64,000 bases of DNA from Streptomyces mangrovisoli (GCF_000974985.2 NZ_LAVA02000090.1:62001-126000); one strand, 5' to 3'; shown: positions 1-9,334, counted from the first letter of the stretch. Numbers and translations: made by a program. The notes: generated from the sequence alone by a model not told the origin.

Positions 1-53
1 TCGGCAAAATGCTCGATCACGGATGCCTGCGGACCGTCGGCGCGGGTGAGGAG

Positions 54-656
54 TCAGAGAAGATCCCGCCAGAAGGGAGCCGTCGCCCGGGGGCTCCAGG
101 TCTCATCGACCTCGCCCCGCGCCTCGTCGAACTCCTGGTGCATGTAGTCGACCAGGTCCAGCCCGTAGTAGATGATGTCGGTCTGCCACATCGAGAGCAC
201 GGGATGTCCGAAGCCTCCCCGACCGGCGGGCAGGTACCGGTGGGCGTACACGGGCACCAGCACCGGCACTTGGCGCAGGTGATGCCGGGCCGTATCCAGC
301 GCCGCGGCCCTGTCAGCCGGACGCGCACCCCAGCCGTCGTACCAGAACGCGTTGCGCTCGACATCGAGCAGAACACCCTCGACCGGCCAGTCGAGCTGCC
401 GTCGTACGCTGTCCAGGTCGCCGCCGCGCCATTCCGGCCAGGGCCTGGACCAGGTCTGCCCGTCCTCGGGAGGCACGTTGACCGGAAGACCCGCCGCGAG
501 GAACGCCCGGTGATCGTCCGCGAACTCGAAGCCGTACTCGCGCTCGATGCGCTCGAACTCGGCGTCCGTCAGCCCCGGTTCGAACTCATAGAGACCTGTC
601 TCCGCCAGACGACGTGCGGCCACCGCACCCAGACGCGTTCCCTCGAAGCTGATCAC
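54..656 (-). CDS. SMI1/KNR4-like hypothetical protein
   Basis: This 200-residue cytoplasmic protein has no signal peptide or membrane segment. The stretch GLTDAEFERIEREYGFEFADD near residues 28-48 followed by HRAFLAAGLPV is the typical opening of SMI1/KNR4 (SUKH) proteins, where an acidic helix precedes a 'dh..fL..G' loop. The rest is rich in Trp, Tyr and Asp, as in many Streptomyces members. Known SUKH proteins include toxin-immunity proteins, but no toxin gene is visible next to this one, and the upstream neighbour lies outside the window. The family assignment is inferred from the motif; the function is unknown. Confidence 0.7.
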   Translation of the reverse strand: MISFEGTRLGAVAARRLAETGLYEFEPGLTDAEFERIEREYGFEFADDHRAFLAAGLPVNVPPEDGQTWSRPWPEWRGGDLDSVRRQLDWPVEGVLLDVERNAFWYDGWGARPADRAAALDTARHHLRQVPVLVPVYAHRYLPAGRGGFGHPVLSMWQTDIIYYGLDLVDYMHQEFDEARGEVDETWSPRATAPFWRDLL

Positions 657-733
657 CGCCGCACGCTAGCGCCCACCGTGGCCCTCCGTCATCCGAGTTC
701 CGCGCCTTCCTTCTCCGGGTGCCGGTGCGGACG

Positions 734-2098
734 TCAGTAGCCGGTGCCGCGCTTGACCTGGGCCCGCTCGTGCCCGTGCGTCGCGCCCTTGGCGTCCAAG
801 GTGCTGCACGCGTCGGCGATGTCCTGGCTCAGGCGGTCGATCTGCTCGCGGCTCAGGGTCTCCTTGACCAGGGCACGCATGATCTTCACCCGCTCCGCGT
901 TGGGCGGGAGCGTGTACGCCGGCACCATCCAGCTCCGCTCCGCCGAGAGCTGCCAGGCGACATCGGACTCGTCGTAGGCGTGGTCACCGACGAGGCGGAA
1001 GGCGACCAGCGGCAGTTGCTCGAGGTCGCTGCCGATCACTTCGAAGCGGCCGCTGTCGCGCAGGTTGTCCGCCAGGGCCCGGGCGTTCTCCTGCATCGTC
1101 TTCATGACGTAGGTGTAACCCTGACGGCCGAGGCGTACGAAGTTGTAGTACTGCGCGAGCACCATCGACGCACCGGTGGAGAAGTTCAGGGTGAACGTCG
1201 CGTCGGTCTTGCCCAGGTAGTTCTCGTAGAAGACGAGGTCCTTGGCCAGGTCGGACTCCTCGCGGAAGACCAGCCAGCCGATGCCGGGGTAGACCAGGCC
1301 GTACTTGTGGCCCGAGACGTTGATGGAACGGACCTGTTCGAGCCGGAAGTCCCATTTCGAGTCCGGGTAGAGGAAGGGCCACACGAAGGCGCCGCTGGCT
1401 CCGTCGACATGGATCGGGATGTCGAGGTCCCGCTCCTTGCGGACGTCCCGCAGGAGCTTGTCGATCCCGACGACGTCGTCCTTGTGGCCCGTGAACGTGG
1501 TGCCGAGGACGGCGACGACGCCGATCGTGTTCTCGTCGAGGTGGGGTGCCACGTCCTCGGGGCCGATCGTGTACTTGCCCTCGGACAGCGGTACGATCCG
1601 CGGCTCGACGTCGAAGTAGCGGCAGAACTTCTCCCATACGACGTGGACGTCTCCCCCGAAGATCAGGTTGGGCCGGTCGGTGGACAGACCGGCCGCCTGG
1701 CGGCGCTCGCGCCACTTCCACTTCAGCGACAGCGCGCCGAGCATGATCGCCTCGGACGATCCCTGGGTCCGGCAGCCGGCTGTCGGGCCCGGAGCGTGGA
1801 AGAGGTCGGCCAGCATGCGCACGCATCGCTGCTCGATCTCGGCGGAGATGGGGTACTCCGCGTGGTCGATGAAGTTGCGGTGGAGGTTTTCGGCGATCAG
1901 CCGTTGCGCCTCCGGCTCCATCCACGTGGTGACGAACGTGGCGAGATTCCGCTGCGGATCACCCTCCATGGCGAGATCCACGTCCACGAGCCGCATGGCG
2001 TCCGTCGCCGTCATGCCCTCCTCGGGAAACTTCTCCGCAGGGGCGGGCACGGTCAGGAAACGGTTGCCGAACAGATCCGCAGCGTCACTCTTGGTCAT
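734..2098 (-). CDS. gadB: Glutamate decarboxylase
   Basis: This 454-residue PLP enzyme should convert L-glutamate to GABA and CO2 in the cytoplasm, consuming a proton. It shows the full group II decarboxylase layout: the N-terminal acidic segment, the substrate-pocket motif TQGSSEA near residue 111, HVDGASGAF near residue 230, and the PLP lysine in SGHKYG at K265. The length matches bacterial GadB and plant GAD (about 450-470). It appears to stand alone, with no GadC antiporter beside it, so in this organism it may feed a GABA shunt rather than a classical acid-resistance exchange. The ATG at 2098 fits the usual GAD N-terminus. Confidence 0.94.
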   Translation of the reverse strand: MTKSDAADLFGNRFLTVPAPAEKFPEEGMTATDAMRLVDVDLAMEGDPQRNLATFVTTWMEPEAQRLIAENLHRNFIDHAEYPISAEIEQRCVRMLADLFHAPGPTAGCRTQGSSEAIMLGALSLKWKWRERRQAAGLSTDRPNLIFGGDVHVVWEKFCRYFDVEPRIVPLSEGKYTIGPEDVAPHLDENTIGVVAVLGTTFTGHKDDVVGIDKLLRDVRKERDLDIPIHVDGASGAFVWPFLYPDSKWDFRLEQVRSINVSGHKYGLVYPGIGWLVFREESDLAKDLVFYENYLGKTDATFTLNFSTGASMVLAQYYNFVRLGRQGYTYVMKTMQENARALADNLRDSGRFEVIGSDLEQLPLVAFRLVGDHAYDESDVAWQLSAERSWMVPAYTLPPNAERVKIMRALVKETLSREQIDRLSQDIADACSTLDAKGATHGHERAQVKRGTGY

Positions 2099-2236
2099 AC
2101 CGGTGACTCAACCACGGCCGGGCAGGGAGCCGTGCCCAGGACCTGTGGACGGGGCTCGGGATGCACGCGAACGGCGTACCTTCCCGGGCCACGTCCGTGG
2201 TCGAAATCCTGAGGGCGAGGCCGGAGCCCGCCGGGA

Positions 2237-4300
2237 TCAGAGGGTGTCGGTAACCGCCGGTACGTCGGGGGCGATGTGGGCGCCGAGGGCCTCGCGGTAC
2301 AGGGCGACCTCGGCCAGGAGGGAGCGGCGGACGCTGTCCGCCTTGCGGAAGCCGTGGCCCTCGCCCTCGAAGAGGAGGAAGCGGTGCCACACGCCGCGTT
2401 CGGCGAGGTGGTCCACGATCCGGGTGGCCTGGTCCGGGCGGCAGATGAAGTCGTCCGCGCCCTGGAGCATGACCAGGGGTGCGGTGATGCGGTCGGCGTG
2501 GGCGGCGGGTGAGATCTTCTCGAAGCGGGCCCGGTCCTCCGGCAGGACGCCGACCAGTGTGTCGACGTACCGGGACTCGAAGTCGTGGGTCTGCTCGGCC
2601 CGCCAGCTCGCCGGGTCGCTGATGGGGTAGTAGACGGTGCCCGCGCAGAACGCGTCGGTGTGGGCCAGGCAGGCCAGCGTGGTCCAGCCGCCGGCCGAGC
2701 CGCCGCGCACCGCCGTACGGTCCGGGTCGGCCAGGCCCTCGGCGGCCAGGGCGCGGGCGACCGTGACGCAGTCGTCGACGTCCACGACGCCCCACCCGCC
2801 GCGCAGGCGGTCGCGGTAGGCCCTGCCGTAGCCGGTGGAGCCGCCGTAGTCGACGTCGGCGACGACGAAGCCGCGGCTGGTGAAGAAGGAGTACTCCAGG
2901 TCGGCGGTGAGGCCGCAGGTGCTGGTGGGGCCGCCGTGCACCTGCACCAGCAGCGGCGGGAGTTCGCCGTCGGGTGCGGTGGCGGTGGGGTGGCTCGGGC
3001 GGTGCAGTACGTAGTGCACCGGGCGGCCCTGCGCGTCGTGGACGGTACGGCGTTCGGGCAGCGGCTGCCACGCGGCCAGCGGGTCCTCCGACTCGGGCCG
3101 CACGCGCAGGGCCGGTCCGGCGCCGGGCGCGAGGGGGACCGACAACAGGGCGGAGCCGAGGGCGGGATCGGCGGATCGGACCAGGACCCGTTCGCCGTCC
3201 GACCACAGGTCGCCCTGGAACCTGCTCCAGCCTGGGGCGAGTTCGCTCAGGCTGCCGTCCTCGGGGCTCCAACGGGAGAGTTTCTGCGGCCCGTTGCCGT
3301 GCGCGAACACCACGCCGTACGGGGACACGGTGAACCAGGCGGGGCCCACCCGCCAGACGGCGCCGGCGCAGTCCTCCTCCAGGGGAAGGACGTTGGCGAT
3401 CTTCAGCGCCTCGGGCCGGTCCGCCGCGAGGTCGACACGGTGCAGGTTCCACCAGCCGTCGGGGTCGGCCATGGCGTAGAGGGTGTCGGGGTCCGCCCAC
3501 TCCGCCTGGGAGACGGAGACCTCGGTGCCGTCGTGGCTGCCGCCGCACAGCCGTACGGCCTCGCCCGCGACGCCGTCGCGCAGTTCGGCGACCATCAACT
3601 CGGAGCTGTCCCACGGCATATGGGGGTGGTCCCAGCCGATCCAGGCGAGCCTGCGGCCGTCCGGGCTGGGGCGGTGTCCGGAGAGGAAGTGGTGCGAGCG
3701 GGCGACCACGCGCAGGGCCTCGGGGTCGTCCGCGGCGGCGCCCGACAGCGGTACGGCCACGATGTCGCGGGTGGTGCGGGCGGCCGGGTCGGCGTCGTCC
3801 GGTCCGGTCGCGGCGCGGGTGGTCTCGCGCACGCACCACACCTCGGTCCCGTCGGGTGACGGCACCGGGTCGGCCCAGCAGGTCTCCCGGCCGGGCGGAT
3901 CGGCCGGGGTGAGCGGCGCGGTCGCCGGGAAGGCCGTCTCCGACGCCGTCCCGATGCGGGGTACTTCGGCGCGGTGGAGCCGCTGGTCGCGGTGGTCGGT
4001 GAAGACCAGCAGGTGGCTGTCGGCGCCGGGCGCGGCGGGGCGCACCCAGTACGGCTTGCCGCCGTAGCCGAGCGAGCGGTTGCGGACCGAGATGCCGGGG
4101 GCGAGCACGGGCACGGGCTGCTCGTGGCCGGGGGCGTTGCGCAGCAGTCGTACGGTCGCGGTGGCCGGGTCGGAGGCGCACCACCAGTTCTCCTCCCCTG
4201 CCCCGGAGGGCCAGGCGGTGGACCCGGAGGCGTCGGCGACCGCCTCGGCGGTGATCGGTGACGGCCAGGTGCCGTAGGGCAGGTGGGACGTGCTGGGCAT
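2237..4300 (-). CDS. S9 family prolyl oligopeptidase / acylaminoacyl-peptidase-like
   Basis: This 687-residue protein has an N-terminal beta-propeller followed by an alpha/beta-hydrolase domain. The catalytic triad is visible as S535 in GGSAGGW, D617 in GADDF and H649 in EGHGF, with the oxyanion-region sequence VQHGGP upstream. No signal peptide is seen, so it should hydrolyse short imported peptides in the cytoplasm. I chose the ATG at 4300 because the codons upstream in the same frame overlap lysA antisense sequence, and a GGAG lies nine bases before this ATG. It is the last gene of a leftward set after the LysA-type decarboxylase and the XRE-cupin regulator, next to a divergent peptide-import operon. 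Confidence 0.93.
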   Translation of the reverse strand: MPSTSHLPYGTWPSPITAEAVADASGSTAWPSGAGEENWWCASDPATATVRLLRNAPGHEQPVPVLAPGISVRNRSLGYGGKPYWVRPAAPGADSHLLVFTDHRDQRLHRAEVPRIGTASETAFPATAPLTPADPPGRETCWADPVPSPDGTEVWCVRETTRAATGPDDADPAARTTRDIVAVPLSGAAADDPEALRVVARSHHFLSGHRPSPDGRRLAWIGWDHPHMPWDSSELMVAELRDGVAGEAVRLCGGSHDGTEVSVSQAEWADPDTLYAMADPDGWWNLHRVDLAADRPEALKIANVLPLEEDCAGAVWRVGPAWFTVSPYGVVFAHGNGPQKLSRWSPEDGSLSELAPGWSRFQGDLWSDGERVLVRSADPALGSALLSVPLAPGAGPALRVRPESEDPLAAWQPLPERRTVHDAQGRPVHYVLHRPSHPTATAPDGELPPLLVQVHGGPTSTCGLTADLEYSFFTSRGFVVADVDYGGSTGYGRAYRDRLRGGWGVVDVDDCVTVARALAAEGLADPDRTAVRGGSAGGWTTLACLAHTDAFCAGTVYYPISDPASWRAEQTHDFESRYVDTLVGVLPEDRARFEKISPAAHADRITAPLVMLQGADDFICRPDQATRIVDHLAERGVWHRFLLFEGEGHGFRKADSVRRSLLAEVALYREALGAHIAPDVPAVTDTL

Positions 4301-4482
4301 GAGTGGACACTCCGGGTGCGGGGCGGAAGGCGGGACGGGGCAGGGGGTCGGCGCCGTCACGGGACGGGCGGGGGTCCGGGCCGGCCCGGGACGGATCGGG
4401 GTCGGCCCGGACGAGACGCCGTAGGACCGGCGTCCGCGAGAGACGGGCGCGGCGGACGGGCGCGGCGGCCCGGTCCCGCGGA

Positions 4483-5868
4483 TCACACCGTGTTCAGTTG
4501 CACCGGTTCGCCGTGGGCGTCGCGGCGGCGCAGGTCCTCCGGGGTCTCCCGGCGGACCATCAGGCGCGCCTCGCCGTCGCGTACGGCGACGACGGCGGGC
4601 CGGGGCTGGGCGTTGTAGTTGCTGGCCATGGCGTGGTGGTAGGCGCCGGTGGCGGGGACCGCGAGGAGGTCGCCGGCGGCGATGTCGTCCGGCAGGGCGA
4701 TGTCGGGCACGACGACGTCCCCGCTCTCGCAGTGGCGGCCGACGACCACGGCGTGCACGGGCCCGCCCTCGGCGGTCCGGTTCGCGGTCCAGGCGGTGTA
4801 GCGGGCCAGGTAGAGGGAGGGCCGCAGGGCGTCGCTCATGCCTCCGTCGACGGAGACGAACCGGCGGCGCAGGCCGTCCTTGACCGCACCCACGCGGTAG
4901 AGCGTCACGCCGGCGGTGCCGATCATCGAACGGCCGGGTTCGACGGCGAGGCGGACCGGCGCCCCGGGCAGCGCCCGGTCCAGTCCGGCGCGCAGCGCGG
5001 CGGTGAACTCGGTCGGCTCCAGGCGTGGTTGGCCGGGCAGGTAGGGGATGCCAGCGCCGCCGCCGAGGTCGATCTCGTCGACCGTGATGCCGTGCCGTTC
5101 GGCGAGCGCCGCGACGAAGGCGCCGACCCGCTCGGCGGCGAGGGTCAGCCCCTCGGTCGCGGTGATCTGTGAGCCTATGTGGGAGTGCACGCCCGCCAGT
5201 CGCAGCGCGGGGCGGTCGGCGACGGCGAGGACGGCGCGTTCGGCGTGGCCGCCGCGGACCGGGAAGCCGAACTTGACGTCGTCGCCGCCGGTGGCCATGT
5301 AGTCGTGGGTCTCGGCGGCGACGCCGGGGGCGATGCGGACGTACACGTCCTGGACGCGGCCGGCCGCCGCGGCGGCGGCCGCGAGCCGGTCGATCTCCTC
5401 CAGGCAGTCGACGACCACGACCCCGACGCCGTGGGCGACTGCGGCCTCCAGTTCGGCCACGGACTTGTTGTTGCCGTGGAAGACGATCCGGGCGGGGTCG
5501 AAGCCGGTGTCGACGGCCATCCGGAGTTCGCCTCCGCTGCACACGTCCAGGTGGAGTCCTTCGGAGTCGACCCAGCGGACCATCTCCGCGCACAGGAACG
5601 CCTTGGAGGCGTAGTGCACCCGGTCCGCGCCGGATGCCCGCCAACTGCGGGCGCGGTGGCGGAAGTCGGCCTCGTCCACGACGTACAGCGCGGTGCCGCA
5701 GGCCGCGGCCAGGTCGTCCAGGGCCACGCCTCCCACGTGCAGTCGGCCGTCGACGGTCCGGGCGGTCAGCGGCCACACCTCGGGGGCGGTCTCCGGGGAG
5801 GCCGCGGGGGCCAGTCCGTCGGGCAGCTCGGTCCCTGCGGGGGCGGGCAGGGATGCGGCGGTGGGCAC
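4483..5868 (-). CDS. lysA: Diaminopimelate decarboxylase-like (LysA family) enzyme
   Basis: This 461-residue fold-III PLP decarboxylase has all LysA landmarks: the PLP lysine in YASKAF (K89), HIGSQ, the phosphate-binding EPGRS, VDGGMSDALRP, the active-site CESGD and GAYHHAMASNYN. The family removes the carboxyl group at the D-centre of meso-diaminopimelate to give L-lysine. It begins three bases after the stop of the XRE-cupin regulator and precedes an S9 peptidase, so it is not in a lysine-biosynthesis setting. It differs in several motif positions from what I recall of the housekeeping Streptomyces LysA and is probably a second copy. A role in breaking down diaminopimelate from cell-wall peptides is inference; another D-amino acid substrate is possible. 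Confidence 0.88.
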   Translation of the reverse strand: MPTAASLPAPAGTELPDGLAPAASPETAPEVWPLTARTVDGRLHVGGVALDDLAAACGTALYVVDEADFRHRARSWRASGADRVHYASKAFLCAEMVRWVDSEGLHLDVCSGGELRMAVDTGFDPARIVFHGNNKSVAELEAAVAHGVGVVVVDCLEEIDRLAAAAAAAGRVQDVYVRIAPGVAAETHDYMATGGDDVKFGFPVRGGHAERAVLAVADRPALRLAGVHSHIGSQITATEGLTLAAERVGAFVAALAERHGITVDEIDLGGGAGIPYLPGQPRLEPTEFTAALRAGLDRALPGAPVRLAVEPGRSMIGTAGVTLYRVGAVKDGLRRRFVSVDGGMSDALRPSLYLARYTAWTANRTAEGGPVHAVVVGRHCESGDVVVPDIALPDDIAAGDLLAVPATGAYHHAMASNYNAQPRPAVVAVRDGEARLMVRRETPEDLRRRDAHGEPVQLNTV

Positions 5869-5871
5869 GGG

Positions 5872-6570
5872 CTACTCCTCGGTGAGGACGACCAGCATGA
5901 GCAGGTCGTCGCTGGGGTCGGTGAAGTGGTGTTCGTCGGTGGCGGCGAAGTGGCAGCTGTCGCCGCGGCGCAGCAGCCGTACGGCGCCGCCCACCGACAC
6001 CCGGCAGGAACCGGCGAGGACGTGTGCGAACTCCTCGCCGGGGTGGGCCGTCGGGTGGTCGTGGTCGCCGAGGTCGGCGTGGAGCAGCCGGGCTCCGAGC
6101 CGGGTCGCGCCGGGGGCGGTGAGGTCGAAGATGCCGCGGTGCCCGTCGGCCTGGGCGAGCAGCGGTGCCGGGGCGAAGCGCGGCGGGAAGCCCGGGGCGG
6201 CCGCCGGGGCGACCGGCGTGGTGCCGCCGAGGAGTTCGGCGGGGGTGGCGCCGAGGGCGTCGGCGATCTGACCGAGGGTGCGGACCGTGGGGTTGGCGGC
6301 GCCGGACTCCATCTGGGAGACGTACGCCGGGGAGACGCCGGCCCGGGTCGCCACCGCGCTGAGCGTGAGTCCGGCGGCGCGGCGCACACGGGCGACGGAG
6401 GCGGCGAGCACGTCGCCGGTGTCCGCCCGGTCGGGGGGCGTGCTGCCCTTCGGGGGCGCGGGCGCCGCCTCCGCGCCCGAACCCGTGTCCGGGCCGCGAC
6501 GCAAGTTCTGTTCCGGGTCGGGGGGATCGGCCGAAGAGTTTTCCGCGCCGGTGGCTCTTGACGAGGTCAT
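5872..6570 (-). CDS. XRE family transcriptional regulator with C-terminal cupin domain
   Basis: This protein of about 232 residues has an N-terminal low-complexity leader, a helix-turn-helix of the XRE type (LTLSAVATRAGVSPAYVSQ with NPTVRTLGQIADALG following) and a C-terminal cupin (GEEFAHVLAGSCRVSVGG, then RRGDSCHFAA). This is the standard layout of XRE-cupin regulators that sense small amino-acid or polyamine ligands. It is the first gene of the leftward set with the LysA-like decarboxylase and the S9 peptidase, and is divergent from the RpiR-like gene, so it may control both directions. An upstream in-frame ATG at 6594 is an alternative start. Neither has a clear ribosome binding site, so the message may be leaderless. 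Confidence 0.87.
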   Translation of the reverse strand: MTSSRATGAENSSADPPDPEQNLRRGPDTGSGAEAAPAPPKGSTPPDRADTGDVLAASVARVRRAAGLTLSAVATRAGVSPAYVSQMESGAANPTVRTLGQIADALGATPAELLGGTTPVAPAAAPGFPPRFAPAPLLAQADGHRGIFDLTAPGATRLGARLLHADLGDHDHPTAHPGEEFAHVLAGSCRVSVGGAVRLLRRGDSCHFAATDEHHFTDPSDDLLMLVVLTEE

Positions 6571-6594
6571 GCGGCGACAGTAAGACTCACGCAT

Positions 6595-6698
6595 CGCTTA
6601 GATCAAGCAATCTGACACCGCCGTTTAACTGTCAGCAGAGACGCAGTTCAGCAGCCGGACTCTCGGGTGTGGGCTGCCCTGAACCGGAGGGGTGAGCA
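6595..6698. promoter_or_regulatory. Divergent intergenic region between XRE-cupin and RpiR-like regulators
   Basis: This 104-base divergent region must carry promoters for both arms of the peptide-salvage locus. It is more AT-rich than the flanks and contains the small inverted repeats GCTTagatcAAGC (6596-6608) and AGATcaagcaATCT (6600-6613), which overlap each other and could form an operator. A GGAGG at 6687-6691 serves the GTG start at 6699. The operator call is inference from symmetry only. Confidence 0.4.
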
Positions 6699-7790
6699 GT
6701 GACCGGACCGCTGGCGCCGACGCCGACCCTCGAGTTGCTGCGGGCGGCCGCCGTACTGTGCGGGCCCGCGGCGCAGCGCCTGTTCGAGGTGGTTGCGGAG
6801 GACTACCCGGCCTCGCTGGAGCGCCGTCCCGGTCAACTGCTGCGGGCGGCCGACGCGAGCGCCGCGGACCTCGACGGCCTGCTGGCGGCGGCCGGGGTCG
6901 CCTCGACCGACGACCTGCGCCTGCTCGCGGCCCGGGAGAGCGGTCTGCGCCTGGCGGAGCCGGATCTGCGGTTCACCAGCCGCGACCCGGAGTCCGAGCC
7001 GCGGGAGCGGTCGGCGCTGCGCCGGATGATCACCGCGGAGGAGGGCAACCTCCGCCGCACGCTGGCCGATCTCCAGGCCAACGGCGCCCTGGAGTTGGCG
7101 GCCGCGGCCCTGCTGCGGGCGCGGCGGCGGTGGGTGCTCGGCGACCTGAAGTCCGCCGGGTACGCGTCGCTGCTGACCAGCGACCTCACCAGCAGCATGC
7201 GGGACGTGTTCCTCGTACCGCCAGCCACGGGCGCCGCGGTCAACGCGATCAGCGACGCGCACACGGAAGACGTCCTGGTCGTGTTCAGCTTCCGCAACTA
7301 CAGCCGGCTGACGGTGGACGTGGCCCGGGAGTTCCACGCGCTGGGCGCCTCGGTGATCGCGCTGACGGACAGTTACACCAGTCCGGTGTGCGCCTTCGCC
7401 TCGCACGTACTGGCGGTGGACACCCGCAGCGAGTCGCCGCACCACTCTCCCACGGCGGTGGCGGCGGCGGCCCATGTGCTGGCGGCACTGGCCGCCGCGG
7501 GCGCCAAGGGGGCGGCCCGGCGCAGCCGGCGCCGAGCGGAGCTCTTCCGCTCCCTGGGCAGCTACGGCCTGGGCGAGACGCCGTCCGCCGCGACGGAGGG
7601 CGGGGCGGCGGGCGCGCCGGATCTCCCGGGACACGGCATCCGGGCCACGGACGCCCCGTCCACCCGCGCCACGGACGCCCCGTCCACCCCCGCCACAGAC
7701 CGCGCCACGAGCGACCCGTCCGCCCGCGCCACGGACAACCCCTCCGGCTTACCGGCCGTCCCCGGGGACGAGCCGCCGCACACGCGGTGA
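6699..7790 (+). CDS. RpiR/MurR-like transcriptional regulator with SIS domain
   Basis: This 363-residue protein has an N-terminal helical region resembling the HTH_6 fold (residues about 10-80) and a SIS sugar-phosphate-binding domain (about 125-275) with DVLVVFSFRNYSRLTVDVA and VIALTDSYTSPV, the usual SIS core. RpiR family members such as MurR sense amino-sugar phosphates, including MurNAc-6-phosphate; that ligand would suit a cell-wall salvage locus but is not shown here. The start is the GTG at 6699, behind GGAGG. Residues after about 300 are an unusual tail of Ala/Thr/Asp/Pro/Ser octapeptide repeats encoded by a 24-bp tandem repeat. The gene lies just upstream of the M20 gene, in the same direction. 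Confidence 0.82.
   Translation: MTGPLAPTPTLELLRAAAVLCGPAAQRLFEVVAEDYPASLERRPGQLLRAADASAADLDGLLAAAGVASTDDLRLLAARESGLRLAEPDLRFTSRDPESEPRERSALRRMITAEEGNLRRTLADLQANGALELAAAALLRARRRWVLGDLKSAGYASLLTSDLTSSMRDVFLVPPATGAAVNAISDAHTEDVLVVFSFRNYSRLTVDVAREFHALGASVIALTDSYTSPVCAFASHVLAVDTRSESPHHSPTAVAAAAHVLAALAAAGAKGAARRSRRRAELFRSLGSYGLGETPSAATEGGAAGAPDLPGHGIRATDAPSTRATDAPSTPATDRATSDPSARATDNPSGLPAVPGDEPPHTR
7644..7745 (+). repeat. 24-bp tandem repeat encoding ATDAPSTR-type octapeptides
   Basis: Within the 3' end of the RpiR-like gene, a 24-base unit starting GCCACGGACGCCCCGTCC is repeated almost exactly at 7644 and 7668. It continues in degenerate form from 7692 to about 7745. The unit is eight codons long and keeps frame, giving a disordered, acidic, Pro-rich tail. 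Such arrays usually vary in copy number between strains. Confidence 0.75.
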
Positions 7791-7921
7791 CCGCCCCGCC
7801 TCCCGCACCCTCCCCCGTCCCGTCTGTTCCCCGTTTCCGCGAGTCCTTCTCGCTGAGCCATCGGCGGCAGAGGCCCCGTCCTCGCGCCCTGTCGCCGGGA
7901 AAGCACGTGGTGGTTCCCCCT

Positions 7922-9334
7922 ATGAACGACTCCTCCCTCGACCAGGGCGGCGGCGCTCCCGCCCCCGCCGAGGACGCCGCACTGATCTCCGAAGTCACCG
8001 AGCTGTGCGCCCGGTTGATCCGTTTCGACACCAGCAACTACGGCGGTGGCGACTCCCGCGGTGAGCGGGAGGCGGCCGAGTGGACCGCCGGGCTGCTCGC
8101 CGAGTCCGGCTACGAGCCGGTCGTGCTGGAGTCGGCCCCGGGCCGGGCCAGCACCGTGGTCCGCATCCCCGGCGAGGACCGCGACGCCCCGGCGCTGCTG
8201 GTCCACGGCCACCTCGACGTGGTTCCGGCCGCGCCCGCCGACTGGAGCTTCGACCCGTTCTGCGGGGAGATACGCGACGGCGCGATCCTCGGTCGCGGGG
8301 CGCTGGACATGAAGGACATGGACGCGATGATGCTCGCGGCCGCCCGGTCCTGGGCGCGCCGCGGGGTACGGCCGGCGCGCGACATCGTGATGGCGTTCGT
8401 CGCGGACGAGGAGGACACCGGCGAGCTGGGGGCGGGCTTCCTCGTCGACCGGCACGCGGACCTCTTCGAGGGCGTCACGACCGCGATCGGCGAGTCCGGC
8501 GGCTATTCGGTCCATCTGCCGGACTCCTCCCGGCTCTACCCGATCGCCGTCGGCGAGCGCGGCAGCGCCTGGATGGACCTGACGGCGCGGGGCGCGGCGG
8601 GCCACGGCTCCCGGCCCGGCTCGGACAACGCCGTCGCCACCCTCGCGGCGACGCTCGCCGCACTGGCCGCGCACCGCTGGCCCGTGCGGGTCGTACCGCC
8701 CGTGGCCGCGCTGCTGGAGGGGCTCTCGGCCCGGCTGGGCGTCACGGTCGACCCGGCGGACCCGGCGTCCCTCGCGCAGCTGGGCGAGGCGGCCAGACTG
8801 GTCGAGGCCACCGTCGCCAACACGCTCAACCCGACCATGATGAAGGCGGGTTACAAGCACAACGTCATTCCGAGCGAGGCGACGGCCGCCGTGGACGGCC
8901 GGATCCTGCCGGGCGCGGAGGAGGACTTCTTCGCGACCGTGGACGCCCTGCTCGGCGAGAAGGTCTCGCGGTCCTTCCACAGTTTCGCCGCGCCGGTCTC
9001 CGCGGACCACACCGCGCCCGCGTTCGAGGAGATGGCGGCGGCGCTGCGCCGCGCCGATCCCGGGGCGCTGGTGCTGCCGTTCATCATGTCGGGCGGCACC
9101 GACGCCAAGGCGTTCACCCGACTGGGCATCCAGTGCTACGGGTTCGGCCCCGGCCTGACCCCGCCCGGCTTCGACGCGTGGCGGTATGTGCACGGTGTCG
9201 ACGAGCAGGTCCTCGTCAGCAGTCTGGAGTTCGGCGTACGGGTGCTGGAGGACTTCCTGCGCACCGGCACCGGCGTGAACACCGCCACGAGCACCGGCAC
9301 CGGCCTCGGCGTCACCGCGAACACCGGCGCCTAG
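7922..9334 (+). CDS. M20/M25/M40 family metallopeptidase (dipeptidase or N-acyl-amino-acid deacylase)
   Basis: This 470-residue di-zinc hydrolase has the M20 signature set: HGHLDVVP (metal H97, catalytic D99), GRGALDMKD (bridging D129), DEEDTG (base E163 and metal E164) and the dimerisation-domain sequence GYKHNVIPSEATA. The central insert from about 200 to 320 is the usual lid/dimerisation domain. Family members cleave dipeptides or remove acyl groups from N-acyl amino acids. No secretion signal is present. The ATG at 7922 is the first sensible start, although it lacks a strong ribosome binding site; a GTG a few codons upstream is an alternative. It lies between a MurR-like regulator and an oligopeptide importer, which supports a role in peptide use. 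Confidence 0.88.
   Translation: MNDSSLDQGGGAPAPAEDAALISEVTELCARLIRFDTSNYGGGDSRGEREAAEWTAGLLAESGYEPVVLESAPGRASTVVRIPGEDRDAPALLVHGHLDVVPAAPADWSFDPFCGEIRDGAILGRGALDMKDMDAMMLAAARSWARRGVRPARDIVMAFVADEEDTGELGAGFLVDRHADLFEGVTTAIGESGGYSVHLPDSSRLYPIAVGERGSAWMDLTARGAAGHGSRPGSDNAVATLAATLAALAAHRWPVRVVPPVAALLEGLSARLGVTVDPADPASLAQLGEAARLVEATVANTLNPTMMKAGYKHNVIPSEATAAVDGRILPGAEEDFFATVDALLGEKVSRSFHSFAAPVSADHTAPAFEEMAAALRRADPGALVLPFIMSGGTDAKAFTRLGIQCYGFGPGLTPPGFDAWRYVHGVDEQVLVSSLEFGVRVLEDFLRTGTGVNTATSTGTGLGVTANTGA

Noticed and set aside
719-2212. Long open frame antisense to the glutamate decarboxylase gene
   Set aside because: High GC produces long antisense frames; the minus strand encodes a complete GadB with all motifs.
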